Shown: positions 52,333-64,000 of the stretch, one piece after another | Layout of the letters: every line of letters starts with the position of its first letter | Position numbering within the stretch: the stretch's first letter is position 1 | From: Amaurobius ferox | Taxonomy: Eukaryota; Arthropoda; Arachnida; Araneae; Amaurobiidae | Reading direction: 5' to 3' | DNA: 64,000 nucleotides | Assembly: GCA_951213105.1 (NCBI GenBank) | Contig: OX578145.1 | Location: 119,705,239-119,769,238, forward strand | Notes under the pieces: generated by a model | Databases searched by the model: none | Told to the model about the DNA's origin: nothing | The model's input: only the letters and a program-made list of their open reading frames with translations | Translations under genes and position numbers: made by a program

Positions 52333-55300
52333 CAATAAATATTTGTTCACTAGTGTAACACTGCAGAAGCATAATTATTTTAGTATGAGACAAAAATATC
52401 TTATCTTTGTAGTAAGTTCTATGTCCATATCACTTAATCTGCAAGACAACGGAATTCTAAGTAAAAGAAAATTAAATGCATTCATGTACAAACAGTTCCA
52501 TAAAAATAGCTTTCACTCTGTAGTCCAAAATATTTTTGTTTTCAATTTATTAATAGCATTTGTTATAACATGAGTAGACATAAATGAGAAAATTTAAATT
52601 CCCAAAACATTATTTAGCACAGTTAGAGATTTGTTTATTTGCAAGTAGAGCTAGTTGGCAGGAATTATGCATACAGGTTAGAATCGGATGTCCTTGAATT
52701 TACTGACCATTTCATTTTCACAGACGAACACATATTTTTTGAACTTTAATTTCAAGGCACTCCATAAAAATGCTCATATACGATCAATTCTAGTATGATG
52801 CTGAATGTCAGTCTTGTTCAATCCAAAGCTGACTAAGTGTATAGTCATTCATACCCAGTATGACGGCTTATGCCACTAGAAATGATGAATCCAACCTATT
52901 GGATTTGTCAGACTAATAGCATACCAAAACGTGGCATTGTAGGGACTACTTTACAATCAGACTTAAGGACTGGCATGCTATTTTGAGCTCGCATCGTACA
53001 ATTTCATCATACTCATTCTTCCTCACAATCAACTTGTGACTTATTTCTTTTGTGTAGCATTATTTATTTTATATTTTGTGTTTGAACATGGTGTCTACCA
53101 ATAAAATTTCTCACTAATTGAACTAGGTTGAATTTATGACAGTCTTCTTAAATCTATATGGGTCTTTATTTGTACTTTGGTAAGTGAAAAGTGCAGATTA
53201 TAGCAACAAATTCAAAAAGGTAGAATGCTAAACACGATTGAGTTAACATAAACAGTGTGTGAAGATATGAATGTAAAGTCTGTCAAGTCAAAGATCCATA
53301 CTATTTCATCAAGGTCTATGATTGAAGATCTTAGACTGACACGTATGTAGTCATTTTCTGGCATGCATGGAATGGCAATTTTTGATTGACATGTCCAGCT
53401 TCAATCCAGAATTGACTGTATATGGACACCTTAAAAGGGAAAATGAAATATACACAAGTGTTTTTAAAACTAATTTTTTTTACAGAAAAACTGTCATCTT
53501 ATAATCCAGTATTATACAAAAATACTAAGTAACAAGTCAAAATAATTTATTTTATTTACTATGTAAATACTATTAAATAATTAATATATTATTGGAATAC
53601 TGTAAGGTAGATGTTGTATTTTAGGTGACCTCTAAATTCCCATACAAGTGCTTAACAAACTGAATAAAAACCAACGTAATTAGGAACTTATGAAAGTTTT
53701 TTAAAATGTGCTCTTTAGTGGTTTGGATTAGTTTCAGGGTAGAAAATTCAGGCTTAAAGCAAGTAAAATTTTGAATTTATATCACAAAATCAATGAATTA
53801 TCACAATCACAATAATAAATATAAAAAAAATTTAAACATGCTAAAAAGTTTTATTGGTATAACAAGACAATAACAAAAAAGTCAAAAAATAAAATCATTA
53901 ATTATAATAAAGTAACAAATAAGACGGATTTCATATAATTTGTAAAAACTATGTACTAAAAATCAACAGAAAGAAAAAATAAATATCCCATTCAGGGTGG
54001 ATATTAATACCATTCACCATACCTTGTGAAAATAAAAATTATAGTTCATCAAAAGAAAATCTTGAAAATTATAACAAAATTTTACTGGCTAAAGTAATTT
54101 TTGTGCTTGTTTAAAAGATTTTAAAATTTTGCTGTCTAACATACAAAGGTAAATCAGAAAGTAATAGCAGTGTATATAAATTTTGTGGTTATAAGAGCGA
54201 TGAGCATATCTGTAAATATGAGTTATTTTCTAAGGCAAACTGGTTTTAAGCAGCAGTTTCTTGTCACTGTAGAGCAGTGGTTTTCAAATATTTTTAGCAG
54301 AACGTTAAGTCTCATGGCCCATATACATCAATCAATGCAACTTTGAAAATATATACATATATATATGGTGAAATATTCTTAACTATATAGACATATTTAT
54401 ATTTTCCAAATAAATTTTTTAAAATTAGTTTTAATCTATTTTTTGCTATTCATAGTAACAGCTATGTAATGCAGCGCTTTAGATGAAGCAATGATTCAGA
54501 GGGACCCCGTCTATATCAAGGTCAAGTATTAGCAAAATATATTGTAAATGTTAGCCTGGACATTTAGCGCCATCTAGTATTCAAATAAAAACGTTTCGTA
54601 GGAAAAAGCACATTGGAGTCCACCGTCCTTCAGGGCAAATTTATCCTAGACGCAAATGCATAAGTATCATCTTTGTATGCAGTTTCATAGTCGACGCACG
54701 GACACGTATGCTATGTGCAAAGAATTAAGGAAACGAATTATAATATAAGATAGCAAAGAGATCTTTCCATCTAACAGAGAGTAGATTTACCGGCTGTGAC
54801 GTAATGTTCAAATAGTCAATATAATAAGGTCAACTCCGCTTTGCCTTATTATCTAAAATCTAATTTTAGATAGTAGAAAAATGAATTTTTAATATTTAAG
54901 TGGAATATTAGCAAATAATTCAATAGGGATATGATTGATCAAACTCTTTTAAACTTGAAGCATGCTTTCATTGCAAAGAATTACGTTAATTTGCAGATCA
55001 CATTATGAGAAACACTACGGCAGAGGTTTGACAATGCAGTTTAAAAAAAACAAACAAGTAAACAGGGATCCATTTTGAATTTGTACAATATTACTCTTCC
55101 TTAGTGAAATGGAGTGTTTATGATTGGGTTGGCATGTTTAAGAAGGATCACACAAATCACAACTAAACAATTTAACAACTTAGAATTGTCTACAGTGGAA
55201 TTGAGTGTGTGATCTCAAAATGCACTAAATATATAGAAACTATCAGGATAATTGTATAATCAAATGTGAATGAAATGAAAAGCAAGTAAAAACTAAACAT

Positions 55301-55370
55301 ATAGTAGCAATTTTACACTGTGTACAGCTTAAACTTCTGTTAAAGTAATACAACTAAAATAACTTCATTA
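52333..55370. other. AT-rich intergenic sequence with repeat fragments
   Basis: No gene. AGCAGTGGTTTTCAAATATT near 54273 resembles a hAT terminus. Positions 54540-54720 (ACATTTAGCGCCATCTAGTA and following) are a diverged copy of the piggyBac-end region seen at 48310 and 61865. Poly-A/T runs are frequent. The frame at 52343-52573 is unsupported. Confidence 0.4.
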
Positions 55371-55630
55371 AGAGCAGTATACAACACAAAATTCATAGTA
55401 TAAACCAGTTTCGAAGGCAAATATAGTCTCTTTGTCAGGATATACAAGAACCACAACCTTCACTCATGAGAAGAAAGATGGCAACTGATGCAAGACCAGC
55501 AAGCTTGATGTTTGTGTATCATCATTGATCTTTCTCTCAAGAGTGACGTGTTTCTTGTGTGTCTTGAAGAAGGTTGTTTTTTGTCTTCAAAACCGATCAA
55601 TGCTATTAATATTTTGTTGTATGCTGCTCT
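55371..55630. mobile_element. Short element with about 46-bp inverted ends, 260 bp
   Basis: Left end AGAGCAGTATACAACACAAAAT pairs with right end ATTTTGTTGTATGCTGCTCT. Next come TTCGAAGGCAAA on the left and TTTTGTCTTCAAAACCGATC on the right, also partly complementary. The ends with TCGAAAC-type words recall the borders of Penelope-like elements, but a MITE is equally possible. No coding capacity. Confidence 0.6.
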
Positions 55631-58440
55631 AAATGACGTTAATTTAGTTGTATGATGTTACAATAACAAGTAACTTTTATATCTTTGTTTACAAGAAGTT
55701 GCTAATACAATTATTTTTTGGAATGTATGAGTTCATACCTGTGTCTCAGGTAGAGCCTATCTGTCAATCCCTACGTAGGGATATTTTAAAGGTTATACAT
55801 ACAATTTTCATTGTTCGGATTGCAAACATCACATAATTTAAGTAGTATATTTTTATCACAAAAATTGTTGAGAAAATTTTGTAAGAATTTTACACATTTT
55901 TTTCTATAAAATTGGGATTTTTTTCAATTTTATTTAGAAAATTTAGATATTTCAAGTTGCAAGAAAATTATTTAGAATAAAATAATTAGAAAAAGTGAGT
56001 ATGTTTGAAAAAAAAGTAAGTAAAAAGGAGAAAAGGTGGAAAAGTGAGAGCCATGCATTTCGAAAAGTTGTGATTTTATAGAGTACAAATAGCCTATAGA
56101 AATAAAATTCTCCCATCTCACTATATTAACTAAATATGTTAATTTCTGACTCTTTAGTTGAAAACTTCTTTCTTCTCACAAGCTTAATGATATTTATTAA
56201 TGTTGTAGGAATGTTTTTCTTTTATTTTAATTAAAATTATGAATTAAGAAATTATGATAGCAGAAAAACAAACGATTTGTATTTATTGGCATGACAATAT
56301 AATAGTTGTAAACAGCCAAAAAAATTAATGAAGTAATGATACTATATATGTTTATAAGACATACAAATCCTATATGTACTAAAAAAAGTTTGTATATATT
56401 AAATCTAGGAACTTTTTATTGTATACTGCATATAACAAGTATAAAATAATTTGTTATATACATAGCTTTTTTTTTATAACAACAAATCTCATGTACAGGA
56501 TTGATCATATATGTATGTAGTATAAATACTATACAGTATTCAATTTAAACTACAATAGAGTCTTGTTAATCGGTCCCATTAAATCAAGTTCTGTTTAATC
56601 CAAGGTCAATTTAAGAAAACCCCTTTTCCTCAGAATGACCTCGGAAGAAATAGTATCCAATGTGTTTCTGTACACATTTGGAGTAAATTATTGGAATGCA
56701 AAACAACATCTGAAAATAGTATACAGGATTGGTATGCAATGCAGAAAAAGTTACAGATAAGGATATCTTTGGAATAGTTTGATGTAATCATTCTGAGTCA
56801 GAATATATATAAGAAATACATATAAGATATTATATTTGTCCGTGTAGATAGAACTGCAGCACTAAAGGACTTTTAAATACATGGAACAATATGTATCTTC
56901 ACTGTTCATTTACATTGTAAGCTAGTACATTATGAATTTTCACTGTCTTATGTATTATTCATCAGAAGAAAGACAGTGAGATTGCACTATTAAAAAAAAC
57001 ATTCAACAAGAAAATCTTATAATATTTCCATTATTTTAGGAACATGGCAGCATTCTGCCCTACCAAGTCATAATTTCTGAATCTGTAACTGGCATGTGCC
57101 ATTATTTACATTTGATGTGACAAAACCCAATAATCTAGCCCAGCTTCTTTTTCTTTAATGTTCCTACAACTTTAACTACTGAACCAATTGAAATGAATGA
57201 TGGCTAATTTTGTGAGTTTCTGGTGGGAGGTACATGCATTTTCCTAAACTAAGATAAAATTGATTTAGAATTTTAAAAATTGAAAAAACACGAATGAATG
57301 GGGCTTGACTGTAAAATAACATTTGCAATGCCTGCTGTATCACTGTTGTGCAATCATGTTAATAAATATTTCTACAAAAAGCATTAAAATCTCGCAAAAA
57401 CATCACTTTATAATAAAAACTCCCCAATAAGTACAAATAATGTAAATTTCCTTCCAAAAAAGTTCTGAAAGTTTAAAATGGTTTGCAAAATTTTGTTGTT
57501 TTACGACTTTTGCACACACACAAGATGGGGGAGTTGAGGAGGAAGCGGGATGGCCAAAAAAAAAAGAGGGGTGTGAGAGGGGGTTGGGGACTTTTTTTAA
57601 AACAGTTTTTTCTATTTTAGCAATGCTTGTTCCCATTTTGATGAAATTTTCATGTTGTATTTTCTATTCCGCAATGGACCCCCCCCCCCTCCCCCCCCTC
57701 GATCTGCTCATGCTAACACAAACCCAATTTTATTGTTTTACTATCTTTGCATCTGAGCAAGAAGGGGTGGGGTTGAGAAAATAAAGGGTGTTGTGAAAGG
57801 GGGTGGGTTGAAAAAATAAAGAGCATTGTGAAAGGGGGGTGGGCTTGCCAAAAAACTGGTTACTATATTTTGTGACTACTGGCGAGCAAAGTCTGCTAGT
57901 GTATTATTTAGCTGTAAATTAAATAATTATTATATTAATAAATATAGCTAATTAACATGAAATTTTCTGTAACATTTTATGGTTTTGCTTAGTTTGAGTC
58001 ATATCCAGTACAGAGTACCTCAAATTATTGGAACTCTATTATATTTTATGCAAATCGAAGTTTGATCACAACTGTGCGCATATACATCAAATAGAAATAA
58101 TATATAATAAGTAAAAAATAGAGCAGAAGCAAGTGGTAACTAAATCTACAATATATAATCACAGAACTCATCTAAATCTAGTGCTAACAGACTATGGAAT
58201 AATTATATTCAATAAAATTAGTAAATTCTATGACAGTTTACCATATTTCATTTCAAAATTATGCACAAATCAATGTAGATATTGCCAGTAAATTGTTAAA
58301 ACATTTTTAAAAATAGCAGTGAAAATTTAATTTTTAATGTCCAAGAGGAAACTTCAAAAGACAATTTTAGCATAGAATTGTAACCTTACTGACAATGGTT
58401 TCAGTAATTTTTTAAGCACCACAGTAAGAGGAGTTTTTAT
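55631..58440. other. Intergenic region downstream of the vault protein gene
   Basis: No gene recognised. Positions 57530-57860 have purine-rich, G-run-containing short direct repeats (GGGTGTTGTGAAAGGGGGTGGG type) and C-runs near 57680 and 57690. The 3' untranslated region of the vault gene should extend leftward from 58440, but I could not place a polyadenylation signal. Confidence 0.4.
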
Positions 58441-58593
58441 CTATGGGGTAGAAGACCCACTCCCTCTACGCTGGCGCTTTGGTTGTGATCCAAATCCACC
58501 CAAAAATCCCTGAGCAGTGTTGAATAAGTTGATCGGAATATTACCATCTGTGATTAGAGCTGACTGAATACCTAGTCCCTGAAGCAATTTCAC
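58441..58593 (-). CDS. MVP: Major vault protein, last coding exon
   Basis: A 50-codon exon in phase 0. It starts after the acceptor TCTGTTTCAG (complement of 58594-58603) and ends at TAG (58441-58443). It encodes [18 protein letters not shown], followed by [14 protein letters not shown] and a basic Ser-rich tail. The KLLQ-LG, LITDG and PINLFNTA words are the hallmark C-terminus of major vault protein, the shell subunit of the cytoplasmic vault ribonucleoprotein. This part sits at the cap of the particle. It joins in phase with the exon at 60993-61181. A real host gene, apparently intact here. Confidence 0.92.
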   Translation of the reverse strand: MKLLQGLGIQSALITDGNIPINLFNTAQGFLGGFGSQPKRQRRGSGSSTP

Positions 58594-60992
58594 CTGAAAC
58601 AGAGTAAAATTAATGAGAATTATTTTAAATAGAAAATTTTTTAGGTATGCTAATAAAGTTTAAATCAAATATTTTATTTATTTTTTAAATTGAAGTAATT
58701 TTTCTCATATTAAAATATTTTTTTTTTAAGAATAGCTATATAGTATATATTTCATTTAGAAACATGGATACATTATGCAAGAAAAAAAAAAAAAGAATTG
58801 TCGTTTGCTGAATGACAAACAAGTTTAGACTTAAGTACATTGTTTAAAACATGAAGGTAAAAGGAACTATTTTCATGGTTTAAGAAATTCATCAAAAGTT
58901 ATATCTTAAATACCTATTGATTATTTTTTTCAGGCTTTTGCTCAACAACGAAAAATAAAATGACTTTAAAATAGTTATTCAATTACGAGCATTTTATGCA
59001 CAGGATATTGTCATAGTAAATGTTTTATGAGCAAGATTTTGTGATAATAACTGTTTTATGAGCAAGATTTTGTCATAATAACTGTAACTTTAATTGCACT
59101 CCAAATTATATATTATTTGATCTGCAATTAATTTAATATAAATAAGTATATGGTTAGAAGGTCATATAATAATTAATCTGCATGCATCTGTGGATATTAG
59201 GCGTGCAAGAGCGATACCTTCATTTTGAAAATGACTGTGAGACAAACAAAACTAAATTAATATTATGGGATATTAATGTTTGAAAAAGTTGAATGGAGAT
59301 CACACACCAGAGATTGGGTAGTAAGTTACCAACAGATGCTGAGCATTAAAAGACACTAGAGTCCACATATTCTATGTGAGTACAGCTAGTTTATTAGTAA
59401 TTTTCTATGTCCCAAAATATCGATATTTAAAAAGAAAGGCTTTACAAAATATTTCTTACAGAATCAAAATGTATTACAATGAAATGACAGTATGAGTGTT
59501 GTGCATCTCAAGAACTACAATATTTTGAGGATATGCATGAAACTACTTTAAGAGATTCAAATTTGTAAAATGGTAATTAGCATTTAAATACATTCTATGA
59601 ATGTAATATATGTTGAACAGATGTCCAGAAACAATAAAATGTGAAATTATTTTCAATAAAAAATGCCACGAAGGCTAGGAAATTATGACATAACATGATA
59701 GCATTTGTTTCTCATTATGGGGTTATATTTCTGCATGCTTTTATAGAGTGCAGGTGTCAACAACTTTTTTGCAATGACTGACGATGTTTAGCATTAATGA
59801 AATACCAATGGACACAAAAGAACAACACACTTATTAAGGGATCAAAATTTAATTTTGGGGTATAAATAACTTACATTTAAAATTTTAATTTTAGATTCAT
59901 TCTATATTTTTTAATATTTGTCATGTTGACAACATAAAATAAACTGAGTTTCAAAATAACAGATTAAATTTTTATACATGAATAGTTAAAATGTGTTTAT
60001 TGACTATAATGCAAAGAAAAATAATAATAAATCAAATGTGTTAAGTAAGGGAAAAGAAAAAACTCAAACAATGTAATTGAGCACAAATAATTAAAACAAA
60101 CCAGAATACAGTTGCTTAGATCCCCGTCTTCAGTGCAAGATAGACCAACAAACTCGAAGTCAAAAGGACAAAATGGGCAAAAAATGAAGAAACAGATGGA
60201 TATATATACCCAAATCATGGATTAACAGTCCCTCTGAGAAAACCAATTAGAAAGTTGAATGAAGACTAGCCTAGCCAGTCTGAAACAGAGAACTAACACA
60301 CAGGATTGGACTGCCTCAAAACACAACAGAAATGTAATTAAAATAATGTTCAGCACATGAAGATTTAATAAATTCCCCTTTTTTAAGTTTTTATGTTCCT
60401 TAATATGGAATTTTAGAGCACGTTTAATTTGGCCAATATAAGAAAGACCCCACTAGCAAGAAATACTGCAAATGCCCCAACTATTAGAAAATTTTATACG
60501 ATCTTTAAGATTGAAAAAGCTAAGCTCATTAATTGGTACAATTAATTAACACAATACTGAAATGGAGAATTTTTTTAAGGATTTTAGTAATTTGTTGACT
60601 GATTTTTAGAAAAAATTGCAGAATAATACAATTATTGAAATCCCTTCCAGAAACAAGTTTAAAGAAAGATTTGGAAACTTTTTGAACAGCACAATTGATA
60701 ATGGTAAGCAAGAAACCATGAACAACAGCAGCTTTTAAATAATTGATCTCAGAATTGAAAAAATCTACAGTAGAACAAGTGTTCAAAGCATGATCAACAA
60801 AAGTATTGAAAGCATCAATTTTCTGGTTAGGTAAACAATCAAAAATGCTATAATAAGACTTAAAAGTCACTTTGTATAAATAAATGATTCATGGAAGCAA
60901 AGAAAGTACTTTTGATCAAAATTACTAAAAGATTTTTATTACATTACAATACAAATTGTTTGAAATATGCATAAGTAATAAGAGTAGTTCAC
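58594..60992 (-). other. MVP: Last intron of the major vault protein gene
   Basis: The donor is CAG/GTGAAC at 60992 and the acceptor TTTCAG at 58594, both consensus, with phase 0. About 2.4 kb, AT-rich, holding a Penelope-like relic at 60360-60870. Direct repeats GAGCAAGATTTTGTCATAATAACTG-type occur near 59029-59085. Confidence 0.8.
60360..60870 (-). pseudogene. Penelope-like retroelement relic (RT end plus GIY-YIG)
   Basis: The minus-strand frame at 60529-60870 contains KIDAFNTFVDHALNTCSTVD, then EINYLKAAVVHGF and LTIINCAVQK. This is the thumb-side segment that follows the reverse transcriptase core in Penelope-like elements. Downstream on the same strand, 60478-60370 reads WGICSISC, a stop, then GLSYIGQIKRALKF, a recognisable GIY-YIG endonuclease motif. 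Order RT then GIY-YIG is that of canonical Penelope-like elements. Stops and missing parts show it is dead. It lies in the same orientation as the host gene, inside an intron. Confidence 0.7.
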
Positions 60993-61181
60993 CTGGAAAT
61001 CCTGCCCAGCAGAAGCTATGGATTTAATTGTGTCACTGCCAAGGCTTTCAATGAGACTCTTCACTTTCACAACCTCAATGTCTGCTAGTTGTTTGCATTT
61101 TAAAGTTTCCAGTTCATTTTGTTGTTTCAAGTAGCTCAATTCTGCTTCTCTTGCATTCTGAAGGCGTTCTAGTTCAGCTTC
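60993..61181 (-). CDS. MVP: Major vault protein, penultimate coding exon
   Basis: A 63-codon exon, phase 0 on both sides. It starts after the acceptor ATTTTAG (complement of 61182-61188) and ends at CAG/GTGAAC (donor at 60991-60992). It encodes EAELERLQNAREAELSYLKQ, an amphipathic helix, followed by LADIEVVKVKSLIESLGSDT and IKSIASAGQDFQ. This is the long cap helix of the vault protein, which runs straight into the last exon. Earlier exons are not found to the right within the window, so the preceding intron exceeds 2.8 kb. Confidence 0.9.
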
Positions 61182-61589
61182 CTAAAATAAAATTATGCAT
61201 GTATAAAATAAAAGAAAATGTAATACGAAGAAAATTTAAAGAAATTATCAGAAGTTATATAAAACATCATATTGTAAACATGCCTAGATAAGATTCTCAT
61301 AAAATTCAAAGTATTAACCTAGTGGTAGAAGATAATCAGTTTTTTCTACTTACTGAACATTTTGGAAAATGGTAAATTAACATTTCTGCAATTACCGATT
61401 CATATGTATACACATTTTCTTTTTAAATATTTCAAAGTTTGACATTTCTCGTATCTGTTCTATGAAATTTTAAAAGATGTAACTATATAAGTTTTGTAGC
61501 CTAAAATTGATAAAATTTTTGTTATTTAAAAAATATGTGAAGAGTATTTTTAATTATAGAATTTTCTAGATTTCGGGTTCGATCTGGGA
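61182..61589 (-). other. MVP: Start of the upstream intron of the vault protein gene
   Basis: AT-rich intronic sequence in front of the exon at 60993, without features of note. The intron must continue rightward across the piggyBac-end copy and the mariner element. Confidence 0.5.
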
Positions 61590-61999
61590 CCCCCCCTCTG
61601 GGATTTATTCATTCCTTTACCCTCCCCCTCCCCCCCCAAAATACTCTCTTATATTCCTCTAATTCTTCAGCAATGAAATCAATAAAAGCTAAAATCAGAA
61701 CGAGACTCGGAACTCAATTATAAAATTGTTGATGCTGCGAGAAGTGCTCTGTCTGTTTACTTTACAGAACCATGTTTCACCGCTCCAAATGAAGAAATAA
61801 TTCATTGGATTCTCCTTCTGCCAAGGTCAAGCACCTACAAAATACATTTAAGTTGCTTCCACGGGCATTTAACGCCATCTAGTAGACAAATAAATTCAAA
61901 TGAAAACGTTTCACATAGAAACACCGATACGTGCCACTCGCCGTTTAGGGTAAAGTTCGCTCCGTCACGAGTGCGTGCCAACTGTCGTGAAAGGGTTAA
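61590..61999 (-). mobile_element. piggyBac-type terminal region, solo copy
   Basis: This region is close to identical to 48058-48487 over about 400 bp, lacking about 40 bp near its end. It finishes GTCGTGAAAGGG/TTAA (TTAA 61996-61999). No transposase follows on the left; the adjacent C-run region (61590-61640) matches the region next to the transposase fragment at 48060. Interpreted as a truncated or MITE-like derivative of the same piggyBac family, sitting in the vault gene's intron. Confidence 0.7.
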
Positions 62000-62736
62000 T
62001 ATGTGATACTTTCAAGTGGTAATTGAACAATGGCACTCATATGTGTTCCATCGCATTGGAACGGAATGTCCTTGCCTCAGCTCTTTTAATGACCTTGTGA
62101 ATAACTGCATACTCTACTTTCAACCATGTTCGGAATGATGTGGCTTATTTACATCATGAGAAGTCTTCATAATTGAATTTAAAAAATAGCGTGACTGGAC
62201 AATGTTTTGTCTTCGAATGTTTCTAATGTGCGGTCTGTGAAGGAAGGTGTTGTTTAGTCTACGAATTGCTCTCCTACCCTGTAGATTTGAGAAGCGCGAT
62301 GATGCAAATTAAGCAATAGTTTCTCTTGATCAGTGTGCTTTCTTTAAATAATGTATCGAGGCGGCATTTCATTTGTGATTAATGGACTATATGCTTGGCG
62401 TTTAGTACAGATGAGTGAAGAAGTGCCTACTGTTTCCGACGAAGAAATCATTAATTGATGTTTGTGCTGATCAAATTTTATGATGTTGAGGAGTGTGCTA
62501 ACGTGTGAGCGGTCTGGCTCGATGAACTGGAGTGGATGGTTTTCCTCATGCCTAGCGATTGGACTTTTTCTTTTCCATTTTGGGTTTATCTGCTGGGATC
62601 TCTACTTCAAGTGTGTTCCTTGATGGCTCTTTACATCCGGGTGATATCTTTAGATTCTAATTTTAATTGTTTCTGTCAGTTTGACATTAGTTTTTAAGTT
62701 AAATTAAATTGGCTTGAATGAGACCCCTTTGACCTA
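62000..62736. other. Unassigned sequence, no gene seen
   Basis: It is moderately less AT-rich than the surroundings, without a long frame or recognisable repeat. Probably intron of the vault gene or an old mobile element. Confidence 0.35.
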
Positions 62737-63900
62737 TATACAAGGCGAGACCGAAAAGTAAGGTGACTGATGTGATAATAATCACTGTATTATATATTTG
62801 CAGATAAATAGATCACTGTCCTTCAAAGTAGTTCCCGCCGTCTACAAAACACTTCTGACAATGTTCATACAAGTTCTTGAAACTTTTGAAAAAGTTCTCC
62901 TTTGAGACTGTCTTAAGTTCCTTGGTAACAGAAGCTTGAATGTCTGAGATGCTTGAAAATTGTTTTCCCTTCAGCGCCAATTTCAGTCGTGGAAAGAGGA
63001 AAAAATCTGCTGGCGCTAGATCAGGGGAATAAGGAGGGTGTAATAACTCCGTAACCTGTTGCTGCGCGAGGAACCGTCTAACACACATTGCAGTATGAGG
63101 GCGTGCATTATCATGCAAGAGAAACCACTTGCCTGATGCAGCGAGATGGGGCCGAACACGACGAATGCGAGCTAGGAGGCACTTCATAACATGGCAATAA
63201 AATTCACCATTAACTGTTTGACCTTCCGGTACGAATTCTTTATGGATAATTCCCTGTGCGTCGAAAAAGGTAATCAACATTGTCTTAACCTTTGATTTTT
63301 CGAAACGAAACTTTCTCGATTTCGGCGATGAGGGACCGCGCCACTCCATGCTTAGGCGTTTTGTGTGTGGATCATACGCGAAACACCACGTTTCATCTCC
63401 TGTGACGATGGACTGTAAAAACGTGTCATCTTTATCTGCTGCATTGATGAAGTCGCCACAGGAGTCCATTCCCTGCTGTTTTTAGCTTAAGTAATGAGGG
63501 ACAAACGTCGCACAAAGTTTCCGTTTACCCAAATCCTGTGTCAATATTGTTCGGACAATTTCACGAGGAAGATTCAATTCGTTAGCCATTATTCGGACGG
63601 ACAAACGGCGATCTTTCAGCAATAACTGCCTAACTCTTTCAACATTTGCCGTCGTTCTGCTCGTCACCGGTCTTCCACTGCGATGCTCATCCTCCACGCT
63701 TTCACGACCTTCACGGAAAAGTTTGAACCACTTAAATACTGTCTTGCGAGATAAAGTTTCTTCGCCATACACACTTCGAAGCATTTCCAAGGTTTCCGTA
63801 GCAGTTTTACCCATTTTAAAACAGAATTTCAGATTTGTTTTCTGCTCCATTACGCAATGCACTAACACCTTTTACGTTTAAGCGACTGCACGAACAAACA
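62737..63900 (-). pseudogene. mariner transposase, one in-frame stop codon
   Basis: Two minus-strand frames in the same register are split by a single TAA (63482-63484). The upstream part (63482-63868) has the paired helix-turn-helix DNA-binding domain with RESVEDEHRSGRPVTSRT. The downstream part (62813-63469) has the catalytic domain: VTGDETWCFAYDP (first Asp), FLLHDNARPHTA (second Asp) and YSPDLAPADFFLFPRLK (third Asp), the DD34D mariner signature, with the KKxxGGxYF-like end VDGGNYFEGQ. Total length about 350 codons is full size. GGCGAGACCGAAAAGTAAGG (62744-62763) may lie in the left terminal repeat; the right end may extend beyond 63900. A very young, singly disabled copy. Confidence 0.9.
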
Positions 63901-64000
63901 CGAAACAAGAAACTTTGCAAATGACCCTGAACTTTCACGTTGCATACCGAAGATCGTAATGCGCATGTGACAGTTCATCAGGCTGTTCTCATTTTCAATA

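Noticed and set aside
57403..57784. Frames on both strands at 57403-57636 and 57584-57784
   Set aside because: They derive from purine-rich and C-run repeats; no motif and no splice context.

Overview
The window looks like animal nuclear DNA that is AT-rich, gene-poor and full of repeats, most likely from an arthropod. The evidence is two spliced exons of a major vault protein gene, tRNA-derived SINEs with target-site duplications, and remnants of mariner, Tc1, hAT, piggyBac and Penelope-like elements. There are also CA microsatellites and many long G or C homopolymers. The host group is an inference; I cannot name a species.

The centrepiece is a complete Maverick/Polinton (adintovirus-like) element at 26318-42370, 16,053 bp. 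It has about 324-bp terminal inverted repeats beginning 5'-AG and a perfect 6-bp target duplication (TTTGGC). Its genes diverge from a 55-bp gap at 33408-33462. The leftward block (minus strand) holds morphogenesis genes: a coiled-coil protein, a PX/pVI-like minor capsid protein, an adenain-like protease, a penton-like protein, a small basic protein, the major capsid protein and a fibre-like protein. Beyond these lie a Trp/Tyr-repeat protein, a leucine-rich-repeat protein and a small terminal protein. The rightward block (plus strand) holds the packaging ATPase, a membrane protein, a phospholipase A2-like protein, the integrase with chromodomain, two small proteins, a 1338-residue protein-primed DNA polymerase B, an unknown protein and a paralogue of the small terminal protein. 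Three leftward structural genes (capsid, fibre, PX) carry nonsense codons or frame breaks. The rightward enzyme genes are open, so the element looks virion-deficient but possibly still transposition-competent. The integrase has no ATG. A T TTT TTA heptamer lies at the end of the upstream frame in exactly the register needed for -1 frameshifting into it. Nearly every gene starts in a TAAATG context.

Left flank (1-26317): tandem and dispersed repeats, one SINE (6115-6380), a tandem SINE array (6540-7740), a second full SINE (9774-10057), a hAT fragment, and a nested set of inverted repeats over 11008-21642. Inside that set a hAT-type MITE (18800-18951) has landed in another inverted repeat. A foldback element lies at 24541-25213.

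Right flank (42377-64000): a degraded Tc1 element, a BED-hAT transposase relic, a piggyBac fragment with its TTAA end, a short MITE, a 2.2-kb non-autonomous hAT with internal hairpin repeats, and a small TIR element. The last two coding exons of the vault protein gene follow on the minus strand (58441-58593 and 60993-61181), with a Penelope-like relic in the intron. Last come a second piggyBac-end copy and a mariner transposase broken by one stop codon.
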